From positions 43,462 through 107,461 of the forward strand of contig NZ_JOIJ01000016.1 in assembly GCF_000719975.1 (NCBI RefSeq): 64,000 nucleotides of DNA. Reading direction: 5' to 3'. Below the pieces are notes generated by a model, which was not told where the DNA came from, made no database searches, and saw only the letters and a program-made list of their open reading frames with translations. Numbering within the stretch: position 1 is the stretch's first letter; each line of letters begins with the position of its first letter. Position numbers and translations under genes: made by a program. Shown piece after piece: positions 1 through 7,743 of the stretch. The DNA comes from Prauserella rugosa. GTDB lineage: Bacteria; Actinomycetota; Actinomycetes; Mycobacteriales; Pseudonocardiaceae.

Positions 1-609
1 CAGCGTCGATCCGCTCGACGTGGTGCGTTCGGCCGTGTCGGCGTCGGCGGAGCCGGCGGGCGCGCGGACATCGACGTCGGGCGGCGCGAGCACCGCGGTC
101 AGGGCCGAGCCTTCGACGCGGAACGACACCGAACTCGTTCCCTCGGGACAGAACCGCCCCGGCGAGGCCTCGTCAGCGCCGACCGGGAGCTCGCCAGCGA
201 GGGCGGTGGCGAGCTCCCGGTCGACCTCTTCGCACCCGTGGGTGCGATCCCGGCCGTCCTCGCCGCCCTGCTTCGGCTCGGCGTCCGGGAGTTCGTGTGC
301 CTGCGGTTGACGTTCGCGGGTTTCGGCCGGTTGCTCGCCGCGGGCCTCTATCCCCCTGTCGGCTGACGACCGCGATTCGGCGACATTCTGCGAGCCGCCC
401 GAATCGCCGTCGGACCCGCCGAGCACCGCGCCGGTGGCCAGACCGCCACCGACCAGCAGCACCACACCGGCCGCGACCCCACCCGCGGCCGCGCGCCTGC
501 GCACCGTGATGCGGCGGGACGCCGTGGCGACGTCGGCCTCGTCGAACGAAGCGGGAGGCGGGTCGCCGGGCACGGAACGGAACAACTCCGACAGTTCCCG
601 TTCATCCAT
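1..609 (-). CDS. Membrane-anchored partner of the adjacent ECF sigma factor (3' end outside window)
   Basis: 203 codons are visible from an ATG at 609 and the frame stays open to base 1, so the C-terminus is missing. The first 39 residues are cytoplasmic-like and end in the basic stretch RRITVRRR. One hydrophobic Gly/Ala/Val/Leu segment follows at about residues 40-64. The remaining 140 residues would lie outside the cell and include two cysteines (THGCEE and RFCPEG) that could form a disulfide. The start overlaps the end of the sigma gene by 8 nt, which suggests translational coupling. The position suits a sigma regulator, but I see no HxxxCxxC zinc motif of ZAS anti-sigma factors, so anti-sigma function is inference from context. 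Confidence 0.7.
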   Translation of the reverse strand, partial: MDERELSELFRSVPGDPPPASFDEADVATASRRITVRRRAAAGGVAAGVVLLVGGGLATGAVLGGSDGDSGGSQNVAESRSSADRGIEARGEQPAETRERQPQAHELPDAEPKQGGEDGRDRTHGCEEVDRELATALAGELPVGADEASPGRFCPEGTSSVSFRVEGSALTAVLAPPDVDVRAPAGSADADTAERTTSSGSTL

Positions 610-1126
610 GCGCGTCCACCTCCGTACCGAGCGCCTTCCGCAGCGCCGCCAGCCCGCGAGCGGTCTGGCTCTTGACGTTGCCCTCGCTGCAACCGAGGAC
701 GCCGGCCACTCCGCTGACGTCCAGACCATCGAAGTACCGCAGGACGAGCACGGCGCGTTGCCTCGGCGGCACCTGCCGTAGCCCGGCCAGCAGGTCCTCC
801 CGCGTGGCCACCCTGTCGCCGAGGGCGTCGGGCGGGCCCGACGCCGACGGTTCCGGCAGGTCCGAACCATCCTCGGTCTGCCGTTCCCTGCGCCACGGTC
901 GACGGGACTCGTCGATCGCCGCCCGCACCAGTGTCTTGCGGACGTACGCGTCGAGGGCCTCCCTGTCACGGATCTTGCGCCAGCGCCGATGCAGCGTGAC
1001 GAAAGCCGTCTGTGCCAGGTCGTCCGCCCGATGCCAGTCGCCGCAGAGCATGTACGCGGTTCTGCGCACGGAGTCTCGCTTCGCGGCGAAGTACGCCGCG
1101 AACTCCTGCTCGTCGCGGGGGTCCAC
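602..1126 (-). CDS. ECF RNA polymerase sigma factor, SigE-family (TIGR02983-like)
   Basis: 174 residues, the usual size of a two-domain ECF sigma factor. Region 2 lies at about residues 7-75 (TAYMLCGDWHRADDLAQTAF; the RADDLAQ stretch is the core-binding part). Region 4 lies at about 115-165, with QVPPRQRAVLVLRYFDGL followed by the helix-turn-helix GCSEGNVKSQTARGLAALR. The start is GTG at 1126, preceded by GGAGA eight bases upstream. It is followed at once by an overlapping membrane protein, the common pairing for this family. It should direct core polymerase to a small set of promoters; the signal is not evident from the sequence. Confidence 0.9.
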   Translation of the reverse strand: MDPRDEQEFAAYFAAKRDSVRRTAYMLCGDWHRADDLAQTAFVTLHRRWRKIRDREALDAYVRKTLVRAAIDESRRPWRRERQTEDGSDLPEPSASGPPDALGDRVATREDLLAGLRQVPPRQRAVLVLRYFDGLDVSGVAGVLGCSEGNVKSQTARGLAALRKALGTEVDAHG

Positions 1127-1270
1127 GCGGTAGGTCTCCGGTCGGTCTCAGTTGTTCGTGCCCTGGACGGCACCGGTCGCGTCTACGGTTGCACGTCCCC
1201 CGAAGATTTTCGCCCCCGGATCGGCGAGCCCTGCTGCAGCCGCCGGTCGGGCATGTGATGTGATCGAAAC

Positions 1271-2302
1271 GTGACCTCCGGATCCCCCACCCCGATCGAC
1301 TTCCGCTCCGACACGATCACCAGGCCGGACGACGCCATGCGCGTGGCGATGTCCGACGCCGAGGTCGGCGACAACGTCATCGACTCGGACCCGACGATCG
1401 TCGCACTCGAGGAGCGTGCCGCCGACCTGCTCGGCATGGAGGCGGCACTGTGGACCCCGAGCGGGGTCATGGCGAACCTCATCGCCCTGTCGCTGCACCT
1501 CTCGCGCGGCGACCGGTTCCTCGCGCCGCGTGGGGCGCACGTGCTGACCAACGAGCTCGGCTCCGCGGCGTGGCTGGCAGGCGGCATGCCCGATCCGCTC
1601 GAGCACGACGCGGGGCCCGGCAGGCCGTCCCCGGCTGCGGTGCGCGCGGCGGTCGGACCGGCCGACGGCCCGTACTACGCACTGCGCACCACCTTGCTGT
1701 CGCTGGAGAACACGCACAACGCGGCGGGCGGGGCGATCACTCCGCCCGACGAGCACGCCCAGCTGGTCGCCGCCGCGCGCGACCGTGGTCTGAACGTCCA
1801 CCTCGACGGCGCGCGGGTGTGGAACGCCGCCGCGGAACTCGGTCTGCCGCCGGCCGCGCTGACCGTAGGCGTCGACTCGGTGTCGGCGTGCCTGTCGAAG
1901 GGCCTCGGCGCGCCCGTCGGATCGGTCGTCGCGGGTACGGCGGAGTTCGTCGAGCGGGCCAGGCGCATGCGGCAGATGCTCGGCGGCGGCGTGCGCCAGG
2001 GCGGTGTGCTCGCCGCGGCCGGACTGGTGGCGCTCGACCGCATCGACCAACTCAAGGGCGACCACGAGAACGCCCGCACGCTCGCGGCTGGACTGCGTGA
2101 ACTGGGCTGGGACGTGGTCGATCCGCAGACGAACATCCTGCTCGCCTCGGTTCCGGACGTGTCGCTGACCCTCGAGCATCTGCGTGGCCTCGGCATCCGC
2201 GCGCTGCCGATGGCGGGGAAGGTGCGGTTCGTCCTGCACCGCGAGGTGACCGCCGACGACGTCGACGAGGCGCTGCGGCGCATCCGGGAGGACCGCCGAT
2301 GA
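1271..2302 (+). CDS. ltaE: Low-specificity L-threonine aldolase
   Basis: 343 residues, PLP fold type I, beta-eliminating-lyase family. The N-terminus DFRSDTITRP is the hallmark of threonine aldolases, and the PLP lysine is K210 in SACLSKGLGAPVGS. LDGARVWNAA holds the aspartate that contacts the PLP ring nitrogen. It cleaves L-threonine or L-allo-threonine to glycine and acetaldehyde in the cytosol, without strict stereospecificity at the beta carbon. The GTG start at 1271 places the family N-terminal motif at residue 10. Its stop overlaps the start of the HAD gene by four bases (ATGA), so the two are probably co-translated. Confidence 0.92.
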   Translation: MTSGSPTPIDFRSDTITRPDDAMRVAMSDAEVGDNVIDSDPTIVALEERAADLLGMEAALWTPSGVMANLIALSLHLSRGDRFLAPRGAHVLTNELGSAAWLAGGMPDPLEHDAGPGRPSPAAVRAAVGPADGPYYALRTTLLSLENTHNAAGGAITPPDEHAQLVAAARDRGLNVHLDGARVWNAAAELGLPPAALTVGVDSVSACLSKGLGAPVGSVVAGTAEFVERARRMRQMLGGGVRQGGVLAAAGLVALDRIDQLKGDHENARTLAAGLRELGWDVVDPQTNILLASVPDVSLTLEHLRGLGIRALPMAGKVRFVLHREVTADDVDEALRRIREDRR

Positions 2303-2880
2303 CCGACTGGGTGGTGTTCGACTACGGCGAGGTGCTGTGCAGGCGCACGACCGCGCTGCCGGAACTCGCCGGGAGACTCGACGTGCCCCCTGCGACGTTC
2401 GAACCCGCCTACTGGGCGCACCGCGATCCGTACGACCGCGGGGCCGCCGACGTCGCCTACTGGCAGGCCGTCGGCGACACCGTCGACGCCGACGTCGACC
2501 TGGCCACGGTCCGCGAACTGACGGAGATCGACGCGCGCGGCTGGTCGACGCTCGACCCGGCGGCCGAACGGCTCCTCGAATCGCTGGCCGGCGAAGGGCG
2601 GAACCTGGCGCTGCTGTCGAACGCGCCCGCGTCGTTCGCCCGGCACGCCGAACAGCAGCCGTGGACGCGGCACTTCCAGCACCTGGTCTTCTCCGGCGAC
2701 GTCGGCATGGCCAAGCCGGACGCCGACATCTACCGCCTGCTCGTCGAACGGCTGGGCTGCGCGCCCGGCGACTGTCTGTTCTTCGACGACCGCCAGGCGA
2801 ACGTCGACGCCGCCCGCGCCGCCGGCCTCCGCGCCGAACTCTGGCCGGGCGCCGACGCGGCCGTCTCCCTACTGCGCTGA
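2299..2880 (+). CDS. HAD-superfamily hydrolase (subfamily IA, epoxide-hydrolase-N-like)
   Basis: 193 residues. HAD motif I is VVFDYGEVL with nucleophile D8; the second aspartate of the usual DxD is replaced by Gly, as in many FDxGxVL members. Motif II is LLSNA (about residues 111-115), motif III the lysine in GMAKPDADIY, and motif IV FFDDRQANVDAARAAG. The cap is a short helical insert after motif I. The fold supports a small phosphatase or phosphonatase-type activity, but the substrate cannot be read from sequence. The missing second Asp weakens a plain phosphatase call. It overlaps ltaE by four bases and is probably in one operon with it. Confidence 0.85.
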   Translation: MTDWVVFDYGEVLCRRTTALPELAGRLDVPPATFEPAYWAHRDPYDRGAADVAYWQAVGDTVDADVDLATVRELTEIDARGWSTLDPAAERLLESLAGEGRNLALLSNAPASFARHAEQQPWTRHFQHLVFSGDVGMAKPDADIYRLLVERLGCAPGDCLFFDDRQANVDAARAAGLRAELWPGADAAVSLLR

Positions 2881-2955
2881 GGCTACGAGCCACCCCCGAC
2901 AGGCCGCGCCGCATGCGCTGGGCGGCAGCGCACGCGGCGGGTCAGCCGTGGGCCG

Positions 2956-3138
2956 TCACTGGCGGAGCTGCTTCTTGTCGCCGCCCTTCAGCGCGCCGTA
3001 GGCGGCCGCACCGAGGAAGCCGGCACCGGCGATGAGCGCGATCCAGAAGACGGCCTTGACGAGGAAGCCGACGACCGACCCGATCACCATGAACGCGACC
3101 CACGCCAGGAACAGGCCGCCGACGATCTTCCAGAACAT
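2956..3138 (-). CDS. Small two-helix membrane protein
   Basis: 60 residues with two hydrophobic segments, about residues 3-22 and 25-47, a short Gly/Ala-rich end and a charged tail GGDKKQLRQ. The ATG at 3138 is preceded by a strong GGAGGAAG ribosome site, which favours it over the longer upstream frame starting at 3216. No family is recognised. It lies alone between two convergent neighbours and has no obvious partner. A structural or stress-related small membrane protein is possible, but nothing in the sequence decides this. Confidence 0.65.
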   Translation of the reverse strand: MFWKIVGGLFLAWVAFMVIGSVVGFLVKAVFWIALIAGAGFLGAAAYGALKGGDKKQLRQ

Positions 3139-3274
3139 GTGCTTCCTCCAGGTCGCTGAGAATGTCTGATTCCAGGTTGGCACGGCCCACCCCCGGAAGT
3201 CCCGTCGAGCAGGCAACCTTCAGGGAAAACTCAGGGCGCCCCTGAGCGGGCTCCCCGGCACGCGCAAAGGCTGC

Positions 3275-4444
3275 CTACGCGTGCAGCCACGCGCCGATCC
3301 TGCGCACCGCCTCGCCGATGTCCTCCCGCGCGCCCGCGAACGACAGCCGTACGAACCTGCCCCCGTCGACCGGGTCGAAGTCGACACCCGGCGTGATCGC
3401 CACGCCGGTGTCGTCCAGCAGCTTCCGGCACCACGACAGCGAGTCGTCGGTGTGGGCCGACACGTCGACATAGGCGTAGAACGCGCCGTCGATCGGCGCG
3501 ATCCTCGTCAGTCCGATGTCCCTCAGGCCGTCGACCAGCAGGTCCCGGTTCACCCGATAGTGCTCGACGTGTCCGTCCAGCTCGGCGTACGACTGCTCGT
3601 CGAACGCGGCCACCAGCGCGTGCTGCGACAACGCGGGCGGGCAGATGTTGAAGTTGCCCGTCAGCACGTCGATGCTGCGGTGCAGCCTGCTCGGCGCCAG
3701 CATCCAGCCGAGCCGCCAGCCCGTCATCGCGAAGTACTTCGAGAACGAACCGAGCACCAGAGCCTCGTCGGAGGTCTGCCACGCACACGCGACGTCGCGC
3801 TCGTAGGAGATGCCGTGGTAGATCTCGTCGCTGATCAGCTGCACCCCACGGTCGGCGCACCACGTCGTCAGCGCGGCGAACTCGTCGGGCGAGACGATCG
3901 TCCCCGTCGGGTTGCTGGGACTGGCGACGACGAGGCCCTTGATGTCACCGAGCTCGTCGAGCAGGCCGGGCGTCGGCTGGAACCGGGTGGTCTCGTCGGT
4001 GCCGAACTCGACGACCTCGCAGCCCAACGCGCGCAACAGGTTGCGGTAGGCCGGATAGCCGGGCCTGGCCATGGCGACGCGATCGCCCGCTTCGAACGCC
4101 GACAGGAAAGCCAGCAGGAAACCGCCCGACGACCCGGTCGTGACGATGACGTCGCCCGGGTCGACGTCGAGGCCGTACGAGCGGTCGTAGTGCCTGGCGA
4201 TCGCCTCGCGCAGTTCCGGGATACCCAGCTGCGGCGTGTAGCCGAGGTCGCCGCCGCGCAGTGCCTGTTCGGCCGCCGCGATGACGGGCTTCGGCGCGCC
4301 CGCGGTGGGCTGACCGGCGCACAGGAAGACGACGTCACCGCGTTCGGCCTGCCGCGCCTTCGCCGCCGACAGCACGTCCATGACGTAGAACGGCGGGACG
4401 TCGGAACGCTGTGCGGGAGGGGGAAACGGGGTCGCGCTCGTCAT
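3275..4444 (-). CDS. Pyridoxal-phosphate-dependent aminotransferase (class I/II, AspC/ArAT-like)
   Basis: 389 residues, typical length for a fold-type I aminotransferase. Visible are the substrate loop LGYTPQLGIPELREAIA, the phosphate-binding turn TTGSSGGF, the ASPSNPTGT signature, the ISDEIYHGI strand with the PLP-ring aspartate, the lysine K236 in LGSFSKYFAMTGWRLGW, and the carboxylate arginine in RFVRLSFA. It should transfer an amino group between an amino acid and a 2-oxoacid; the specificity is not clear. I chose the ATG at 4444; an in-frame GTG at 4480 adds 12 unconserved-looking residues. It stands alone, so there is no pathway context. Confidence 0.88.
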   Translation of the reverse strand: MTSATPFPPPAQRSDVPPFYVMDVLSAAKARQAERGDVVFLCAGQPTAGAPKPVIAAAEQALRGGDLGYTPQLGIPELREAIARHYDRSYGLDVDPGDVIVTTGSSGGFLLAFLSAFEAGDRVAMARPGYPAYRNLLRALGCEVVEFGTDETTRFQPTPGLLDELGDIKGLVVASPSNPTGTIVSPDEFAALTTWCADRGVQLISDEIYHGISYERDVACAWQTSDEALVLGSFSKYFAMTGWRLGWMLAPSRLHRSIDVLTGNFNICPPALSQHALVAAFDEQSYAELDGHVEHYRVNRDLLVDGLRDIGLTRIAPIDGAFYAYVDVSAHTDDSLSWCRKLLDDTGVAITPGVDFDPVDGGRFVRLSFAGAREDIGEAVRRIGAWLHA

Positions 4445-4525
4445 GCCCAGCACTGTAGGCGGCGCTGTCGGAGGTGACACACACGCATGAGCGCAGGGCC
4501 ACGGTCCTCGCCCGGCCGGACCGCG

Positions 4526-5377
4526 TCAGGGTTTGCGGGCGATGCCGCCGATCATGAGCCGGCGTGCCGGGTCGAGGTCGTCGGGCGGCGGACCCTCCGG
4601 CCACCAGTAGGACAGCGTCGACAGGCCGGGCTCGACGAACTCGAGGCCCTCGAAGTACTCGGCGATCTCGTCCCTGGTGCGGAACCTGCCGGTACCCATG
4701 GGGCTGTGCAGGAACGCGTGCTCGAGCCGCTCGGCGACCTCGGCCGCCTCGGGGTCCTCGTCGCCGGGGTGGAAGAAGTGCGAGAGCACGACGTACGACC
4801 CCGAGGGAAGGGCCTCGACGTACTGCCGCATCAGCGCCGCGGGGTCGCCGTCGTCGGCGACGTGGTGCAAGGTGCCGACCTGGTACAGCGCCAACGGGGC
4901 CGACCAGTCGAGCGCGGACCGCACCTCCGCGTCCGCCAGCAGCTCGGAAGGCTGCGTGAGGTCGCCCTGCACGCAGTGGACCCGGTCGTGGTCCTCGACC
5001 AGCGCCCTGCCGTGGGCGATGACGATCGGGTCGATGTCGACGTAGACGACACTCGTGTCCCGGTTCATCCGCAGCGCCACGTCGTGCGTGTTCTCCGCCG
5101 TGGGCAGGCCGGAACCGATGTCGAGGATCTGGTTGATGCCGACCGTGCCGACGATGTAGCGCGTGGCGCGGATGAGGAAGTCCCGGTTGTCCCAGGCCAG
5201 GGTGGTGACCTCGGGAGTGACCTCACGCAGCTGTCTGGCGACTTCGCGGTCGACCTCGTAGTTGTCCTTGCCGCCGAGCGTCGCGTCGTACGCACGCGCG
5301 ATGCTCGGCACGTTCGGGTCGATGACCGTCGGCAGGACCGCTTCCCTCGAGCCGTCCCGCCCTGGTGTGGAAGTCAC
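4526..5377 (-). CDS. SAM-dependent methyltransferase, DUF574 (PF04672-like)
   Basis: 283 residues. The pattern PSIARAYDATLGGKDNYEVD near the N-terminus followed by QILDIGSGLPTAENTHDVA (SAM motif I) and VVYVDIDPIVIAHGRALV (motif II) is characteristic of the large actinobacterial DUF574 group. The start is the GTG at 5377, five bases after a clear GGAGG; the upstream frame to 5668 reads through the neighbouring intergenic DNA and looks non-coding. The family is very abundant in actinomycetes, usually with unknown small-molecule substrates. The gene is monocistronic here. Confidence 0.88.
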   Translation of the reverse strand: MTSTPGRDGSREAVLPTVIDPNVPSIARAYDATLGGKDNYEVDREVARQLREVTPEVTTLAWDNRDFLIRATRYIVGTVGINQILDIGSGLPTAENTHDVALRMNRDTSVVYVDIDPIVIAHGRALVEDHDRVHCVQGDLTQPSELLADAEVRSALDWSAPLALYQVGTLHHVADDGDPAALMRQYVEALPSGSYVVLSHFFHPGDEDPEAAEVAERLEHAFLHSPMGTGRFRTRDEIAEYFEGLEFVEPGLSTLSYWWPEGPPPDDLDPARRLMIGGIARKP

Positions 5378-5441
5378 CGTCGCCTCCAGGCTGCGCGCGG
5401 GGTCGATGTACCGCGCGCAGCCTATCGAAAACGATCTCGGC

Positions 5442-5903
5442 TCAAGAGCCGCACCGGAATCTTTCGATGTCCTGTTCTGTAATGTGCACGGGACCCTCCG
5501 CGAGCTGCGTGATGCGGATGTGGTTGCCGAACGGATCCCGCAGTGCGCAGTCGATGCCGTACGGCTGCTCGGTCGGCACCTCCGTGAATTCGACACCCTT
5601 GGCGCGGAGCGTTTCGTACGTTTTCTGACAATCGTCGGTGTTGAGCATGGCCGCGGCACCGAGCGCACCCTTCGTGACCAGGTCCCGGATCTGTGCCGCG
5701 ACCTCCTCGCTGTGCGCGGGCGGACCGGGCAGCTCGAGCAGCAACTGTCTGCCCGGGTCGGACGGCAACTCCACGGTGAGCCACCGCATGAAACCCATGT
5801 CGACGTCGTCGGCGACCTCGAAACCGAGCTTGCCGCAGTAGAAGTCGAGTGCTTCGTCCTGATCGAGGACCATGACCGAGGTGATTCCGATTCGTGTGAA
5901 CAT
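5442..5903 (-). CDS. VOC-superfamily protein (glyoxalase/bleomycin-resistance fold)
   Basis: 153 residues with the two beta-alpha-beta-beta-beta modules of the vicinal oxygen chelate fold. The first has MFTRIGITSVMVLDQDEALDFY, where the DQDEALDFY turn is typical; the second ends in ALRDPFGNHIRI, the usual closing DPxGN motif. Metal-ligand assignment is uncertain because the first-strand histidine or glutamate is not obvious. It follows the AraC gene by 51 nt on the same strand. AraC-VOC pairs are common in actinomycetes, so the regulator probably controls it. Function could be metalloenzyme, antibiotic binding, or none known. Confidence 0.85.
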   Translation of the reverse strand: MFTRIGITSVMVLDQDEALDFYCGKLGFEVADDVDMGFMRWLTVELPSDPGRQLLLELPGPPAHSEEVAAQIRDLVTKGALGAAAMLNTDDCQKTYETLRAKGVEFTEVPTEQPYGIDCALRDPFGNHIRITQLAEGPVHITEQDIERFRCGS

Positions 5904-5954
5904 GTCGGAAACGCTACGACCGGAGCGGCGGTTTCGGCTTATCCGAAACGACCG

Positions 5955-6341
5955 TCATGCCGGGCGGCGCCACGTCTTGACGAAACACGCCGGCACGTGA
6001 CTCGGTTTCTCGCGCGTGCGGTGCTCGGTCGGGGACATTCCGACGACCGCGCGGAACGTACGGCTGAACGTGCCGAGACTGTCGAATCCGACCTGCTCGG
6101 CGACCTTCGTGACGGTGGCCGACGGCGCGGTCAGCATCGCCATCGCGCGTTCGATCCGGCGCCGTTGCAGGTAGCGATGCGGCGTTTCACCGAACGTCGT
6201 GCGGAACGAGCGCGTGAAGTGACTCGGCGACATCAGCGCGATGCGGGCGAGCGCGGGCACGTCGAGCGGCTGCGCGTAGTCGCGGTCGATCGCGTCGCGG
6301 GCACGCAGCAACCTGCGGTTCTGGTCCTCACGCGGACTCAT
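5955..6341 (-). CDS. AraC-family transcriptional regulator (stand-alone DNA-binding domain)
   Basis: 128 residues from the ATG at 6341 (a GTG at 6350 would add three). The whole protein is the AraC C-terminal double helix-turn-helix: first HTH around LARIALMSPSHFTRSFRTTF, then the signature VTKVAEQVGFDSLGTFSRTF. There is no N-terminal ligand domain, so it is a minimal AraC-type protein. It sits upstream of the VOC gene on the same strand, its likely target. Confidence 0.88.
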   Translation of the reverse strand: MSPREDQNRRLLRARDAIDRDYAQPLDVPALARIALMSPSHFTRSFRTTFGETPHRYLQRRRIERAMAMLTAPSATVTKVAEQVGFDSLGTFSRTFRAVVGMSPTEHRTREKPSHVPACFVKTWRRPA

Positions 6342-6359
6342 CGGGCTCACCGGACGATT

Positions 6360-7112
6360 CTAGACTGAAGGCAGGGCGTAGCGGAGGGTGAAACGTCCGC
6401 CCGGCGAGCGCCGCAGGGACGCCGCTCGCGCGGCACCGGCCATCAGCAGCAGCACGCCGACGTTCTCCCCGAGTTCCTCCGCGTGGTAGGTCAGCACGTA
6501 CAGCGGGCCGCTCTCCTGTCCGGCGATGAGCAGTCCCTGCAACGCCTCCATCCCGAGTGCCGACCAGAGCAGCAGCGCTCCGCCCGCCACGACGAACCAC
6601 CGCGCACGTCCGCTCAGCCGCAGCGCCAGCACGAGCAGTCCCGCCGCCACGACCGCACCCGCCAGCAGGCCGGGAATCAGCCAGTAGAACGGAAAACCGC
6701 TGTCGAAGGTGGTCAGCCTGCGGCCGATGCGATCGAGCCGCTCGTGCAGCTGCGTGTGGTCGTCGAGCGACAACAGTCCGAGCAGGACGGTCGCACACCA
6801 CCAGCCCCACGCCGCGGACCGCGCACCGGCCGAGCGGGCCAGCCCGCCGAGCACGGCGAACAGCACCGCCGTGACGACGAGCAGGCCGACGCTCCACCAC
6901 GTCGGCAGATTCCCCTCCATGAACACGTCGAGATACATCCGGATCTCGCCGCGCTCGGTGGTGAGCGGATGGTCGATCAGCGCCGGAACCGCCATGCTGA
7001 CGACGTTGAGGACGACCGAGACGCCCAGCAGGATCCACCAGATTCGCTTCGTGCGCACCGGAGCGGACTGTCCACTATCGACCCTCTGGGCACCTTCGGC
7101 CGACATCGTCAT
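6360..7112 (-). CDS. Polytopic membrane protein with Asp/His/Glu-rich motifs, family not recognised
   Basis: 250 residues with about six hydrophobic segments, the first at residues 24-44 after a basic N-terminus. Two polar motifs sit next to membrane segments: LLSLDDHTQLHERLDRIG (about residues 112-129) and LTYHAEELGENVG (about 209-221). Such paired acidic/His motifs in membrane proteins recall CREST-type hydrolases or metal-binding membrane enzymes, but I cannot assign a family. The exported SPD-repeat protein lies 48 nt upstream on the same strand, and the two are probably one transcript. A hairpin (7120-7135) overlaps the ribosome site GAAGGAAAC. Confidence 0.75.
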   Translation of the reverse strand: MTMSAEGAQRVDSGQSAPVRTKRIWWILLGVSVVLNVVSMAVPALIDHPLTTERGEIRMYLDVFMEGNLPTWWSVGLLVVTAVLFAVLGGLARSAGARSAAWGWWCATVLLGLLSLDDHTQLHERLDRIGRRLTTFDSGFPFYWLIPGLLAGAVVAAGLLVLALRLSGRARWFVVAGGALLLWSALGMEALQGLLIAGQESGPLYVLTYHAEELGENVGVLLLMAGAARAASLRRSPGGRFTLRYALPSV

Positions 7113-7119
7113 GATGTTT

Positions 7120-7135
7120 CCTTCACCGTTGAAGG
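7120..7135 (-). promoter_or_regulatory. Hairpin overlapping the ribosome-binding site of the membrane-protein gene
   Basis: CCTTCA at 7120-7125 and TGAAGG at 7130-7135 are perfect 6-bp arms around a 4-nt loop. On the minus-strand transcript the arm nearer the gene is part of GAAGGAAAC, the ribosome site of the ATG at 7112. Folding would partly block initiation. The arms are short, so this is only a candidate. Confidence 0.3.
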
Positions 7136-7160
7136 GAATGCGGATCTCGCGAAACTACTC

Positions 7161-7628
7161 TCATTCGGGAGAATCGGGCGAATCGACACCCGGCGCGTCG
7201 TCATCGTCCGAGTCGCTGTCCGGAGAGTCCGGGGAATCGGCGGTGTTCGCGTCGTCGGCCTCGTCGGGCGAATCGGCCGTGTGGTCGTCGACGTCCTGCG
7301 GGGCGGGAGGCGGGGCCTGCTGCACGGATCCGTCCTTCGGCGGCACCGGTGCGGGTTCGTCGGGCGAGTCGGTCGTGTTGGTGTCCGGAGAGTTGGCGGT
7401 ATTCGCGGTGTTGGCGGTGCTGTTGTCGCGGTCGCTCGGCGAGTCGGCCGTGTTGGTCGTGTCGGTGGAGTCGGCACCGGACTGCTGGTCGGCGAGCTGG
7501 ACCTGGGCGGGCGCCTTGGCGTCGTTCACCTCACCGCCGGCCACGGCGGTGCCGCCGACGGCGATCGCACCGCCGATTCCCACCGCCGCGGCCGCGACGA
7601 CGAACCAGGGACGCTTGTTGCTTGCCAT
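7161..7628 (-). CDS. Exported acidic Ser-Pro-Asp repeat protein, unknown function
   Basis: 155 residues. The ATG at 7628 follows GAAAGGTGATC. Residues 7-30 form a hydrophobic signal or anchor (FVVAAAAVGIGGAIAVGG) after the basic MASNKRPW, with an AVAGG region that could be a cleavage site. The rest is low complexity, built of recurring (T/N)(A/T)(D/N)SPD units at about eight places with poly-Asp stretches, and a PAPVPPKD Pro-rich spacer in the middle. No cysteine, enzyme motif or LPxTG sorting signal is visible. It precedes the polytopic membrane protein on the same strand. Strong acidity suggests cation binding or a cell-wall spacer; that is inference. Confidence 0.8.
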   Translation of the reverse strand: MASNKRPWFVVAAAAVGIGGAIAVGGTAVAGGEVNDAKAPAQVQLADQQSGADSTDTTNTADSPSDRDNSTANTANTANSPDTNTTDSPDEPAPVPPKDGSVQQAPPPAPQDVDDHTADSPDEADDANTADSPDSPDSDSDDDDAPGVDSPDSPE

Positions 7629-7743
7629 GATGTGATCACCTTTCGTTGTGTGCCTTGCTTGTTCCGCCTGCGTACCGGGCATTCCGCGCGCAGGGTCTTT
7701 CCGGATTCGGGTTCGTGGAGCGAGGTTGCTGCCGTGGCGGTGT

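Noticed and set aside
1148-2914. 588-residue frame opposite ltaE and the HAD gene
   Set aside because: Arg/Pro/Gly-rich shadow frame typical of high-GC DNA; both plus-strand genes have complete family motifs.
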